A stretch of 13,648 nucleotides of DNA from an uncultured Muribaculum sp. (GTDB taxonomy: Bacteria > Bacteroidota > Bacteroidia > Bacteroidales > Muribaculaceae): positions 1 through 13,648 of the forward strand of contig CANPDS010000030.1 in the NCBI GenBank assembly GCA_947573015.1, read 5' to 3'. Of the stretch, positions 7,416 through 13,648 are shown piece after piece. The translations under genes and the position numbers were made by a program. The notes under the pieces were generated by a model. That model was not told the DNA's origin. It saw only the letters and a program-made list of their open reading frames with translations, and ran no database searches. Position 1 is the first letter of the stretch; the number at the start of each line of letters is the position of its first letter.

Positions 7416-8050
7416 AAAGACTCCTCGCTATACCAGTAATATTTGGCGCATGGGTTGGCGGCCATGCGGCTACACCGGCGTTCGAAATGCCAGACACTGC
7501 CAAGATAACACGAGCTATAGAGTATCAGCTCGATACTTACCCGGCCTCGCAACTTGCTGATGTGTACAAAAACTTTTTTCAGGACTATTACGGTCCGGGG
7601 CATATACTGGCCGACAAAAACCACAGCCGTGCATATCTGCTTGAAGAGATGTCGGACACGACGGTAGCCTGGGAAGGTCCGATTTTCGAGCCGACCGGTG
7701 CCAACGGCAATTTTGTAAGGGTAAATATGTCGGTGATAAGGGATGGGGATGTTACGTTTGATACTTATTTCGATGCGTTTGCCCGAAGTATCGAAGGGAT
7801 AGTGCCACCCACAGATACTGAATGGCGTAGCGCATGGTCACGTATTGACAGTGTGCTCACATCACATGGCGCAACTTTCAGAAATGAAGTTTCCGACCGT
7901 GAGATGATAGCCCACAAGCTTGCCGATGGAGATTTTGCCGTGCATCACAGCAAGGTTTACAACGATACATATCATTTCCATTACCGGATATTCTCACGCG
8001 AGATCTTCGAAAAAGAAATATTGCCGAAGATAAGCAAAGATACGAAGTGA
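7406..8050 (+). CDS. Secreted protein of unknown function
   Basis: A 214-residue protein whose function I do not recognise. I choose the ATG at 7406 rather than the longer in-frame start at 7325 because it gives a signal peptide (MRIKRLLAIPVIFGAWVGGHA, cut near residue 21). There is no lipobox Cys, so a soluble periplasmic or secreted protein is expected. Conserved-looking stretches are FQDYYGPGHIL at 58-68, EPTGANGNFVRVNMSVI at 95-111, the Trp-rich EWRSAW at 139-144, and HHSKVYNDTYHFHYRI at 180-195. The last has several His and Tyr that could bind a metal or a ligand. These blocks remind me of uncharacterised proteins in other gut anaerobes, but I cannot name a family. It overlaps the methyltransferase gene by 10 bases and is followed by a strong hairpin, so it is the last gene of a two-gene operon. 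Confidence 0.8.
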   Translation: MRIKRLLAIPVIFGAWVGGHAATPAFEMPDTAKITRAIEYQLDTYPASQLADVYKNFFQDYYGPGHILADKNHSRAYLLEEMSDTTVAWEGPIFEPTGANGNFVRVNMSVIRDGDVTFDTYFDAFARSIEGIVPPTDTEWRSAWSRIDSVLTSHGATFRNEVSDREMIAHKLADGDFAVHHSKVYNDTYHFHYRIFSREIFEKEILPKISKDTK

Positions 8051-8059
8051 GAAGAACAT

Positions 8060-8094
8060 TTGAGGCATGCGATATATGATATCGCATGCCTCAA
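8060..8094. terminator. Perfect long hairpin between convergent operons
   Basis: A perfect 15-bp stem (TGAGGCATGCGATAT at 8061-8075 with its complement at 8079-8093) closes a 3-base loop, extended to 16 bp by the T8060-A8094 pair. It lies 10 bases after the stop of the secreted-protein gene and 46 bases beyond the queA stop on the other strand. There is no clear T run on either side. It most likely serves as a shared terminator or transcript-end stabiliser for both converging operons. Confidence 0.75.
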
Positions 8095-8139
8095 GCATAT
8101 ACGTTAAATACGGTTGAAACAGACCGTTATAAATAGAGA

Positions 8140-9192
8140 TTACTCAACTATGAGCATTGCATCGCCGTAGGCTCCGAAACGATACTTCTCGCTGATAGCT
8201 TCTTCATAAGCGCGCATCACAAGGTCGTAACCACCAAATGCACATACCATCATGAGCATAGTAGAGTAAGGGAGATGGAAGTTGCTCACCATGGCAGTGG
8301 CGACAGTAAAGTCGTAGGGCGGGAAGATGAATTTGTTGGTCCATCCGGAATATGTCTTCATATGTCCACCCATGCTGACAGCACTCTCTATGCCACGAAG
8401 CACAGAAGTACCGACAGCACATACCTGACGGTTTTCATCCTTGGCAGCATTAACGATATCAACCAGTTCCTGCGTCACAACCATATCCTCGGAATCCATA
8501 CGATGCTTTGTAAGATCTTCAACATCGATCTCGCGGAAATTACCGAGGCCAGAGTGCAACGTGAGGTATGCATCCTTCACGCCCTTTATTTCCAGACGTT
8601 TGAGAAGTTCACGGCTGAAATGCAGCCCTGCGGCCGGTGCCACCACAGCACCTTCCTTGGCAGCAAAGATACATTGATAGTTCTCAGCATCGGAGAGTTC
8701 CGACTCACGTTCGATATATGGAGGGAGCGGGGTCATGCCAAGTTTATACAGAGCTTCCTTGAACTCCTGATGAGGTCCATCGTAAAGGAAGCGGAGTGTG
8801 CGGCCACGTGAGGTGGTATTGTCGATCACTTCAGCCACCATCGATTCGTCGTCGCCAAAGTAGAGTTTGTTTCCGATACGGATCTTGCGTGCAGGCTCTA
8901 CAAGCACATCCCATAATTTATGCTCTTCGTTTAGCTCACGCAGGAGGAATACTTCAATCTTCGCACCGGTCTTCTCCTTATTTCCAATAAGTTTTGCGGG
9001 GAACACCTTGGTGTCGTTGAACACCATTATGTCTCCTTCGTCGAAATAGTTGATAATCTCCTTGAAAATGCGATGTTCGATCTCGCCAGTTGATTTGTGT
9101 ACCACCATCATGCGCGCTTCGTCGCGTACGGGAGTCGGTTCGGTGGCAATGAGTTCTTCGGGAAACTTGAATTTGAATTGTGACAGCTTCAT
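8140..9192 (-). CDS. queA: S-adenosylmethionine:tRNA ribosyltransferase-isomerase
   Basis: QueA transfers and isomerises the ribosyl part of SAM onto 7-aminomethyl-7-deazaguanine in tRNA, giving epoxyqueuosine at wobble position 34. The 350-residue length and the order of motifs fit the family: FKFPEELIATEPTPVRDEARMM near the start, FNDTKVFPARL-like FNDTKVFPAKLIG, MTPLPPYIER, EGAVVAPAAGLHFS, TLHSGLGNFREI, HRMDSEDM, GTSVLRGIES, and FIFPPYDF before the C-terminal NFHLPYSTMLMMVCAFGG. The sequence has a few departures from the forms I know best (for example LHSG where LHVG is usual), with no sign of inactivation. It is the last gene of the ftsX operon, 60 bases after truB, and converges on the hairpin at 8060-8094. 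Confidence 0.97.
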   Translation of the reverse strand: MKLSQFKFKFPEELIATEPTPVRDEARMMVVHKSTGEIEHRIFKEIINYFDEGDIMVFNDTKVFPAKLIGNKEKTGAKIEVFLLRELNEEHKLWDVLVEPARKIRIGNKLYFGDDESMVAEVIDNTTSRGRTLRFLYDGPHQEFKEALYKLGMTPLPPYIERESELSDAENYQCIFAAKEGAVVAPAAGLHFSRELLKRLEIKGVKDAYLTLHSGLGNFREIDVEDLTKHRMDSEDMVVTQELVDIVNAAKDENRQVCAVGTSVLRGIESAVSMGGHMKTYSGWTNKFIFPPYDFTVATAMVSNFHLPYSTMLMMVCAFGGYDLVMRAYEEAISEKYRFGAYGDAMLIVE

Positions 9193-9252
9193 GTTTATGG
9201 GGTGAGAGAAAATTAGTTACTTAGAAATTACCTTTGTAATGTATTGGAATTG

Positions 9253-9987
9253 TTAACAATCTTTTTTGTCTTGCGTTGCTGAGGGGTCGTCGTCGGTTTC
9301 GATCTCGACATTCTTAAGCATCTCGACCGCATCTGCTATTGTCAGACATTTCTCGACGGGAACGTCGCCGACGCGAGTGCGTCGCAACGCAGTAAGATGA
9401 CCGCCGCTACCGAGAGCCTGCCCGATATCGCGTGCAAGCGCCCTGATATATGTGCCCTTGCTGCATACCACTCTCACAGTGATACTCTCCGGGCTATATT
9501 CCAGCAGCTCTATCTCATCAATCACAAGGAGCTTAGGCTTTATCACCACCTCCTCGCCCCGGCGTGCCATGCTGTAGGCACGCTGACCGTCAATCTTGCA
9601 AGCAGAAAACGCCGGCGGCACCTGCTCGATCATTCCGACAAATTTGGCAAGCGTCTCCTCAACGAGCTGCCGGGTAATATGATCCGTAGGATATGTGGCG
9701 TCAATCTCTGTCTCAAGATCAAACGAAGGGGTGGTAGCTCCGAGCGCTATGGTAGCCACATATTCCTTTACATGGGCCTGAAGGGTATCGATAAGCTTCG
9801 TGGCACGACCTGTACACACAAGCATCACGCCTGTGGCAAGAGGATCGAGTGTGCCCGCATGCCCCACCTTCAGTTTCTTTAGCTTCATGCGGCGCAGCAG
9901 AGTGCTACGCAAACGTTTTACGGCATCAAATGATGTCCAGCCGTGGGGCTTGTCTATATATAGTACTTCTCCTTTTATAAAATTCAT
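9253..9987 (-). CDS. truB: tRNA pseudouridine(55) synthase
   Basis: TruB converts uridine 55 in the T loop of tRNAs to pseudouridine. The catalytic motif GHAGTLDPLATGVM lies at 42-55, with Asp48 as the expected nucleophile. The N-terminal GEVLYIDKPHGWTSFD, the KIDGQRAYSMARRGEEV block, and CSKGTYIRALARDIG are all as in the family. At 244 residues it is the shorter form that lacks most of the C-terminal PUA-type extension found in E. coli TruB, which is usual for Bacteroidetes. It starts 19 bases after the uppP stop, so the two are surely cotranscribed, and it precedes queA, another tRNA modification gene. Confidence 0.97.
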   Translation of the reverse strand: MNFIKGEVLYIDKPHGWTSFDAVKRLRSTLLRRMKLKKLKVGHAGTLDPLATGVMLVCTGRATKLIDTLQAHVKEYVATIALGATTPSFDLETEIDATYPTDHITRQLVEETLAKFVGMIEQVPPAFSACKIDGQRAYSMARRGEEVVIKPKLLVIDEIELLEYSPESITVRVVCSKGTYIRALARDIGQALGSGGHLTALRRTRVGDVPVEKCLTIADAVEMLKNVEIETDDDPSATQDKKDC

Positions 9988-10006
9988 ACGAGAGCAAGAA
10001 GAGTCA

Positions 10007-10843
10007 TTACCAGCACATACATAGAATACCCATCACGAGGCAATACAGTGCGAACCACACAAGTTTGCCCTTCTTCACAATAGCAAGCATCCACTTGCAG
10101 GCAGCACAGCCAACAAGAAAAGCAGCAAGAAATCCGATGAGAATTGATGTCAACGAGATATCAGCTCCGGCAGTCTGCGCGACAGCATCGGCAGCCGGAA
10201 CCAACATCTTCTTCATATCGAGCAATCCTTCGCCAAGAATCGGGATGATAACCATGAGGAAGGAAAATGAAGCAATCTTCTCGCGGTTATCTCCGAGGAG
10301 TATACCGGTAGCGATAGTTGTGCCTGAACGGCTCAGACCAGGAAGCACGGCAACGGCCTGTGCACATCCGATCACAAACGCGTCGACCCAAGTGATATCA
10401 CGCCCTTGTGGAGCATGTCCGAGCAATGCCGGACGTGTGCGGAAATAATATGCAAAACAGAGCAGCAAGGCAGTGACACAGAGACACACGCCGACCACAA
10501 AAAGATTCCCTCCAAAGAAAGATTCCACAAAATCCTTGAAACAGAATCCGACAACAGCTACCGGGACACATGACAACAATATCTTGCACACATAGTAGAA
10601 GTTGTAGTCGCGCTTAATAGTGAAGAATGACAGACACAGTGGATAAAATTCGCGCCACAGCACCACAATCGTGCTTAATACGGTGGCCACGTGGAGCATC
10701 ACACTGAACTCCAATGATGCGTCGGGGTCAAGCTCCAAGCCCAGCACCTGCTTAAAAATCTCAAGATGTCCGCTGCTGCTTATAGGCAGGTATTCAGACA
10801 GTCCCTGCACTATACCAAGAATAAGTGCGTCAAGCCAATCCAT
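10007..10843 (-). CDS. uppP: Undecaprenyl-diphosphatase
   Basis: UppP (BacA) is an integral inner-membrane phosphatase that dephosphorylates undecaprenyl pyrophosphate, recycling the lipid carrier of peptidoglycan and other wall polymers; overexpression is known to give bacitracin resistance. The N-terminal GIVQGLSEYLPISSSGH holds the (E/Q)xxxE motif (Q13, E17), with Gln in the first position. The second catalytic block PGLSRSGTT is at 168-176, with the essential Arg at 172. Several hydrophobic helices and the 278-residue length are typical. It is the third gene of the operon, 84 bases after the DUF3098 gene. That gap contains the 13-base palindrome GCATGAATCATGC (10899-10911) but no convincing internal promoter. 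Confidence 0.96.
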   Translation of the reverse strand: MDWLDALILGIVQGLSEYLPISSSGHLEIFKQVLGLELDPDASLEFSVMLHVATVLSTIVVLWREFYPLCLSFFTIKRDYNFYYVCKILLSCVPVAVVGFCFKDFVESFFGGNLFVVGVCLCVTALLLCFAYYFRTRPALLGHAPQGRDITWVDAFVIGCAQAVAVLPGLSRSGTTIATGILLGDNREKIASFSFLMVIIPILGEGLLDMKKMLVPAADAVAQTAGADISLTSILIGFLAAFLVGCAACKWMLAIVKKGKLVWFALYCLVMGILCMCW

Positions 10844-10927
10844 AGGTTAAATTATAGTATAATCCTTGATTTTGATTAATAAATTTCAATAGAGAAAAGC
10901 ATGAATCATGCGGTAATTACCCACATG

Positions 10928-11233
10928 TCATTTTCCATCGGCACCAACCTTCGATTTTGGACGCCACACAATGGCTGCAGCCATGGCCACAAAACCAAGA
11001 AATGCGATAGTAGGACCTACCACAATACGGCGAGTGGAAAATATATCAGGATTGAATGCCTCGGTTGTGGTGCTGCCGCCGAGCATCAGGCAGAAACCGA
11101 GCACAATCATCACACCGGCCACTATCATCAGTATGAAGTTGGTGCGTGTCAGAGGAAACTGAGATGGCAGTTCGCGCTCCAATGCCGACTGAGGATCGGA
11201 GGCAGACTGAAATGTACTGTTCTTTTTTACCAT
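10928..11233 (-). CDS. DUF3098 family small membrane protein
   Basis: A 101-residue inner-membrane protein with a charged N-terminal tail (about 1-30), a first helix at about 33-52, a short loop, and a second helix at about 70-90. The loop carries FNPDIFSTRR at 60-69, the signature I associate with DUF3098, a Bacteroidetes family of unknown function. It lies between ftsX (27 bases upstream) and uppP in the operon, a position I recall as conserved in the phylum. That suggests a role in the envelope, division or lipid carrier recycling, but there is no direct evidence here. The start at 11233 is the only sensible ATG, with A-rich sequence before it. Confidence 0.88.
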   Translation of the reverse strand: MVKKNSTFQSASDPQSALERELPSQFPLTRTNFILMIVAGVMIVLGFCLMLGGSTTTEAFNPDIFSTRRIVVGPTIAFLGFVAMAAAIVWRPKSKVGADGK

Positions 11234-11260
11234 AAGTATCTATCGGAAAAGTGAGGAGAT

Positions 11261-12133
11261 TTATTTAAACATATCATCATAAGATGCCCGCAGATAGCGG
11301 GTTGTGGAAAATAGCGATGCCAGTAAGCATATCAGCATGCCCGTAAGCACCACACCGCCGAGCACCCACGCCGCCTGCGACCAAGGCACTACCCAGGAAA
11401 ACAGCGGATCGCCGGAAACAAGCGCCCACATTCCACCGCAAAGTATCAGATCGGCTATGACGGCAGCGATAAGTCCGCTGATAAGATTGCTTATCAGAAA
11501 AGGCTTGCGTATGAATGCGCCGGTAGCGCCCACGAGTGTCATCGTATGTATAAGGAATCGACGTGAATATATGTCGAGATGCACCGTATTGTTGATCAGG
11601 GCCAAAGAGATTACCAATAGAACAACAGCCACGATACCGAGCACCATAAATACCGCATTCAGGTTGCGGTTTATATCGTCGATCATACGTGAATTGACTG
11701 TCACCTGCTTAACGCCGTCCATCTTACATATCGGCGCAGTAATCTTCGCGAGAGAGTCGGACGAGGCGTATTCCGGCCTCACCTTTACCTCAATCTCGCT
11801 GTTGAACGGATTTACGCCAAGCACCTCAATAAGATCCTCACCGGTATCGCGGCGCCACTGTTCCATAGCGTCATCGCTCGACATGAAAGTCACTCCGGCG
11901 GCATAACTGGCCGACATGAACGTGCGCTTAAGGGAATTGACCTGCTGAGTGGTGACGCTGTCGGCAAGCACAACATCGAATCCAACGCTGCTACGTATAT
12001 TATCCGACACATTGTGTGCAGCAATGCCCAGCATGGCGATCATACCGAGCAACACAAGCACCATGGCCACACTCAATGTGGCTGTGAGCTGCGATGTAAA
12101 TATAGAAATACCTTTACGGGCCTGTCGTTTCAT
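11261..12133 (-). CDS. ftsX: Cell division protein FtsX
   Basis: FtsX is the membrane subunit of the FtsEX complex, which resembles an ABC transporter but works at the division site by activating peptidoglycan hydrolases instead of moving a substrate. The 290 residues have the expected layout: a first helix at about 18-38, a periplasmic domain (about 40-155) including DLIEVLGVNPFNSEIEVKV, then three C-terminal helices at about 160-182, 212-232 and 250-275. The segment SRRFLIHTMTLVGATGAFIRKPF between helices is the usual cytoplasmic coupling region. FtsE is not encoded beside it, which is normal in Bacteroidetes. It is the first gene of the operon reading down to queA, with a good promoter at 12170-12200. 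Confidence 0.95.
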   Translation of the reverse strand: MKRQARKGISIFTSQLTATLSVAMVLVLLGMIAMLGIAAHNVSDNIRSSVGFDVVLADSVTTQQVNSLKRTFMSASYAAGVTFMSSDDAMEQWRRDTGEDLIEVLGVNPFNSEIEVKVRPEYASSDSLAKITAPICKMDGVKQVTVNSRMIDDINRNLNAVFMVLGIVAVVLLVISLALINNTVHLDIYSRRFLIHTMTLVGATGAFIRKPFLISNLISGLIAAVIADLILCGGMWALVSGDPLFSWVVPWSQAAWVLGGVVLTGMLICLLASLFSTTRYLRASYDDMFK

Positions 12134-12169
12134 AAGAGAACATTTCCGGCATCGTACGGAAATTCACTA

Positions 12170-12200
12170 CAAAATTAATATATTAAAAAGGCGATGTCAA
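12170..12200 (-). promoter_or_regulatory. Promoter of the ftsX-DUF3098-uppP-truB-queA operon
   Basis: On the minus strand TAATTTTG (12177-12170) matches the Bacteroidetes -7 consensus, and TTG (12200-12198) is a suitable -33 element with a 20-base spacer. The leader before the ftsX ATG at 12133 would be about 30 bases. Confidence 0.65.
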
Positions 12201-12263
12201 GCATTTCAGTAAAAAATGCGCAAAACGCACCACGTAGATAGCTGATGAATCTATAAAATTGCA

Positions 12264-12271
12264 TACTTTTG
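12264..12271 (+). promoter_or_regulatory. -7 element of the SPFH-tail-like gene promoter
   Basis: TACTTTTG matches TAnnTTTG exactly and sits in the context TTGCATACTTTTGCA, a form common before Bacteroidetes genes. The ATG at 12303 lies about 31 bases downstream, implying a leader of about 25 bases. A -33 element is not obvious. Confidence 0.6.
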
Positions 12272-12302
12272 CAATATTAATATCAAAAAATACCCATACA
12301 CT

Positions 12303-12731
12303 ATGTACACCCAGAATCAGCCCCAGCTTCCTCCAGGTATAGTAAAGAAAGCGGTAATAGCCCTCGTATGCATCGCAGTATTCATAGTAGCCATGCTCTT
12401 CATGGTACCATGGTATAATGTATGGCAGCAGGAGATGGCCGGCAAGGCAGAGTTTGCCAAAGCAGAGCAGAACCGCAAGATCAAGATCGAGGAAGCCCGC
12501 GCCAATCTTGAGGCTGAGAAACTCAATGCGCAGGCCGAGATCGAACGTGCCAAAGGTGCTGCAGAAGCCATACGCATCGAGAACGGTTCGATCACACCGA
12601 CCTACATACAGTATCTGTGGGTGCGCCAGCAATCGGACCTCAGCAACAAGACAGTGATCTACGTTCCTACAGAAACCAATCTGCCTATTCTCGAATCGAC
12701 ACGCTCCATCCTCAATCAGGATGCAAAATAG
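12303..12731 (+). CDS. Membrane-anchored coiled-coil protein resembling an SPFH tail
   Basis: A 142-residue protein with one membrane helix at about 16-36, then a charged Ala/Glu/Lys-rich coiled coil at about 47-92 and a C-terminal tail with YIQYLWV (101-107) and VIYVPTETNLPIL (118-130). Coiled coil plus tail look like the end of SPFH/band 7 proteins (prohibitin, HflC, flotillin), but the SPFH domain itself is absent: only a short linker separates the helix from the coil. Small proteins of this make-up, sometimes labelled membrane protease subunit, occur in other bacteria as I recall, so it is probably not a truncation. It could form membrane-bound oligomers. It has its own promoter and is followed after 57 bases by a P-type ATPase on the same strand, so cotranscription is likely. 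Function unknown. Confidence 0.8.
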   Translation: MYTQNQPQLPPGIVKKAVIALVCIAVFIVAMLFMVPWYNVWQQEMAGKAEFAKAEQNRKIKIEEARANLEAEKLNAQAEIERAKGAAEAIRIENGSITPTYIQYLWVRQQSDLSNKTVIYVPTETNLPILESTRSILNQDAK

Positions 12732-12788
12732 CCTGATAAACAACCTTTAGTTCATACGGTGCGATCAAGCACTTTAACGTCATCACCT

Positions 12789-13648
12789 ATGATTCAGCCA
12801 CATTACAGCGGCCTTAGCGACAAAGAGGTAGCCGAGAGCCGCAGGAAATATGGTGTCAATATCCTGACGCCACCGCGTCCCACACCACTATGGCGTCAGT
12901 TTCTTGACAAGTTCAGAGATCCGCTCATAATCATATTATGTGTGGCCGGGGTATTGTCAGTAGGCATATCTATATATGAATATAGAGTGCTTGGCGAAAG
13001 TGCCGGTGTATTTTTCGAGCCAACAGGCATATTCATAGCCATATTGCTCGCCACCGGACTGGCATTTGCCTTTGAGGTACAAGCCAACCGGGAATTCGCA
13101 CTCCTCAATCAAGTGAATGATGATGAGCCGGTGCAGGTGATACGCAACGGTATAGCCACCTCAGTACCCAAGAAAGAGGTAGTGGTAGGCGATATCGTCA
13201 TTATCAACACCGGAGAAGAGATACCGGCCGACGGCATTCTTCTTGAAGCCATATCGCTGAATGTGGACGAATCAACCCTTACCGGCGAACCTGTGGCTCA
13301 TAAGAGCATAGATCCGTCTCAGGCCGACAAGGAGGCGACCTTTCCCACCGACCATGTGATGCGCGGCACCAAGGTAATGGAAGGACATGGGATTATGCGT
13401 GTGGAAGCCGTGGGCGACGCAACCGAGAATGGGCGTGTGTTTGTGGCATCGCAGATCGACAATTCGGTAAAAACTCCACTTAACGAGCAACTCGACCGCC
13501 TTGGAACGCTTATCACACGAATGAGCTATACAGTGGCGGCCCTTGTAGTAGCAGGAAGAGTGATAATGTATCTCACTTCACAGACGGATGGCTTCGAGTG
13601 GCTCCACTTCATAGCTTATCTGCTGCAAACGTTCATGATTGCCGTAAC
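12789..13648 (+). CDS. PMCA-type calcium-translocating P-type ATPase (5' part, runs off window)
   Basis: The first 286 codons of a P-type ATPase, open to the right edge without a stop. The N-terminal cation-ATPase segment YSGLSDKEVAESRRKYGVN (6-24) is followed by helices at about 44-64 and 79-97. The actuator domain comes next, with GDIVIINTGEEIPADGIL at 134-151 and VDESTLTGEP at 159-168, whose TGE (165-167) drives dephosphorylation. A third helix starts near 247, and the sequence ends within LLQTFMIAV, which in PMCA-type enzymes leads into the PEGLP helix; the DKTGT phosphorylation site lies beyond the window. The family exports Ca2+ from the cytoplasm using ATP. The calcium assignment rests on overall resemblance, because the ion-binding helices are not yet visible. 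The start at 12789 is the first ATG and gives the normal N-terminus. Confidence 0.9.
   Translation, partial: MIQPHYSGLSDKEVAESRRKYGVNILTPPRPTPLWRQFLDKFRDPLIIILCVAGVLSVGISIYEYRVLGESAGVFFEPTGIFIAILLATGLAFAFEVQANREFALLNQVNDDEPVQVIRNGIATSVPKKEVVVGDIVIINTGEEIPADGILLEAISLNVDESTLTGEPVAHKSIDPSQADKEATFPTDHVMRGTKVMEGHGIMRVEAVGDATENGRVFVASQIDNSVKTPLNEQLDRLGTLITRMSYTVAALVVAGRVIMYLTSQTDGFEWLHFIAYLLQTFMIAV

Noticed and set aside
8110..8127. ACGGT/ACCGT hairpin just past the queA stop
   Set aside because: A 5-bp stem without a T run; the long hairpin at 8060-8094 is the better candidate for ending this operon.
8275..8811. 178-residue plus-strand open frame opposite queA
   Set aside because: Antisense to a well-conserved queA, no family resemblance and no promoter.
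9229..9236. TACCTTTG, a -7-like element on the plus strand between queA and truB
   Set aside because: It would drive transcription antisense to truB with no gene behind it and no -33 partner; probably chance.
10899..10911. Small palindrome GCATGAATCATGC between DUF3098 and uppP
   Set aside because: At most a 5-bp stem with a tiny loop; too weak to call a terminator or operator on its own.
11304..11906. 200-residue plus-strand open frame opposite ftsX
   Set aside because: It lies wholly antisense to a confidently identified ftsX, has no recognisable domain and a Ser/Thr/Arg-rich composition typical of a shadow frame.
12183..12743. 186-residue minus-strand open frame over the SPFH-tail-like gene and the ftsX promoter region
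   Set aside because: The plus-strand frame has a promoter, a coherent helix/coiled-coil/tail layout and family resemblance; the minus frame has none of these.

Overview
The window looks like ordinary chromosomal DNA of a gut-type Bacteroidales bacterium. A member of or near the Muribaculaceae is my best guess, from general appearance only. Four things support the phylum. FeoA and FeoB are fused in one protein. The minus-strand block ftsX – DUF3098 – uppP – truB – queA is a gene order I know from Bacteroidetes. Promoter elements fit the Bacteroidetes -7 consensus TAnnTTTG. Ribosome binding sites are A-rich or absent rather than Shine-Dalgarno-like. No rRNA, tRNA, CRISPR array, transposase or phage gene is visible.

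Layout from left to right. Positions 1-164 hold an unresolved end of the preceding region with a small terminator-like hairpin. feoAB (ferrous iron uptake, +) follows, then an odd palindromic intergenic unit, then a YigZ/IMPACT-family gene (+). Facing them on the minus strand are a NupG-type nucleoside permease and, upstream of it, a TonB-dependent outer-membrane receptor; a strong hairpin separates the two. Divergent from the receptor, a class I SAM methyltransferase and a small secreted protein of unknown function overlap by 10 bases as a two-gene operon (+). A perfect hairpin lies between this operon and the convergent operon ftsX-DUF3098-uppP-truB-queA (minus, 12133 down to 8140). This operon combines cell division, undecaprenyl-phosphate recycling and two tRNA modification enzymes. 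At the right end, divergent from ftsX, is a small membrane-anchored coiled-coil protein that resembles the tail of SPFH proteins. It is followed by the first 286 codons of a PMCA-type calcium P-type ATPase that runs off the window.

How the genes may work together: feoAB imports ferrous iron, and the TonB receptor/methyltransferase/secreted-protein group may be a second uptake locus (substrate unknown; heme, iron chelate or corrinoid are candidates). The ftsX operon is envelope and translation housekeeping. The least explained pieces are the secreted protein at 7406-8050, the orphan SPFH-tail-like protein at 12303-12731, the palindrome flanked by 9-bp direct repeats at 2589-2642, and a C8 tract in the FeoA-FeoB linker. 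I found no clear defence, mobile or otherwise wholly new system.
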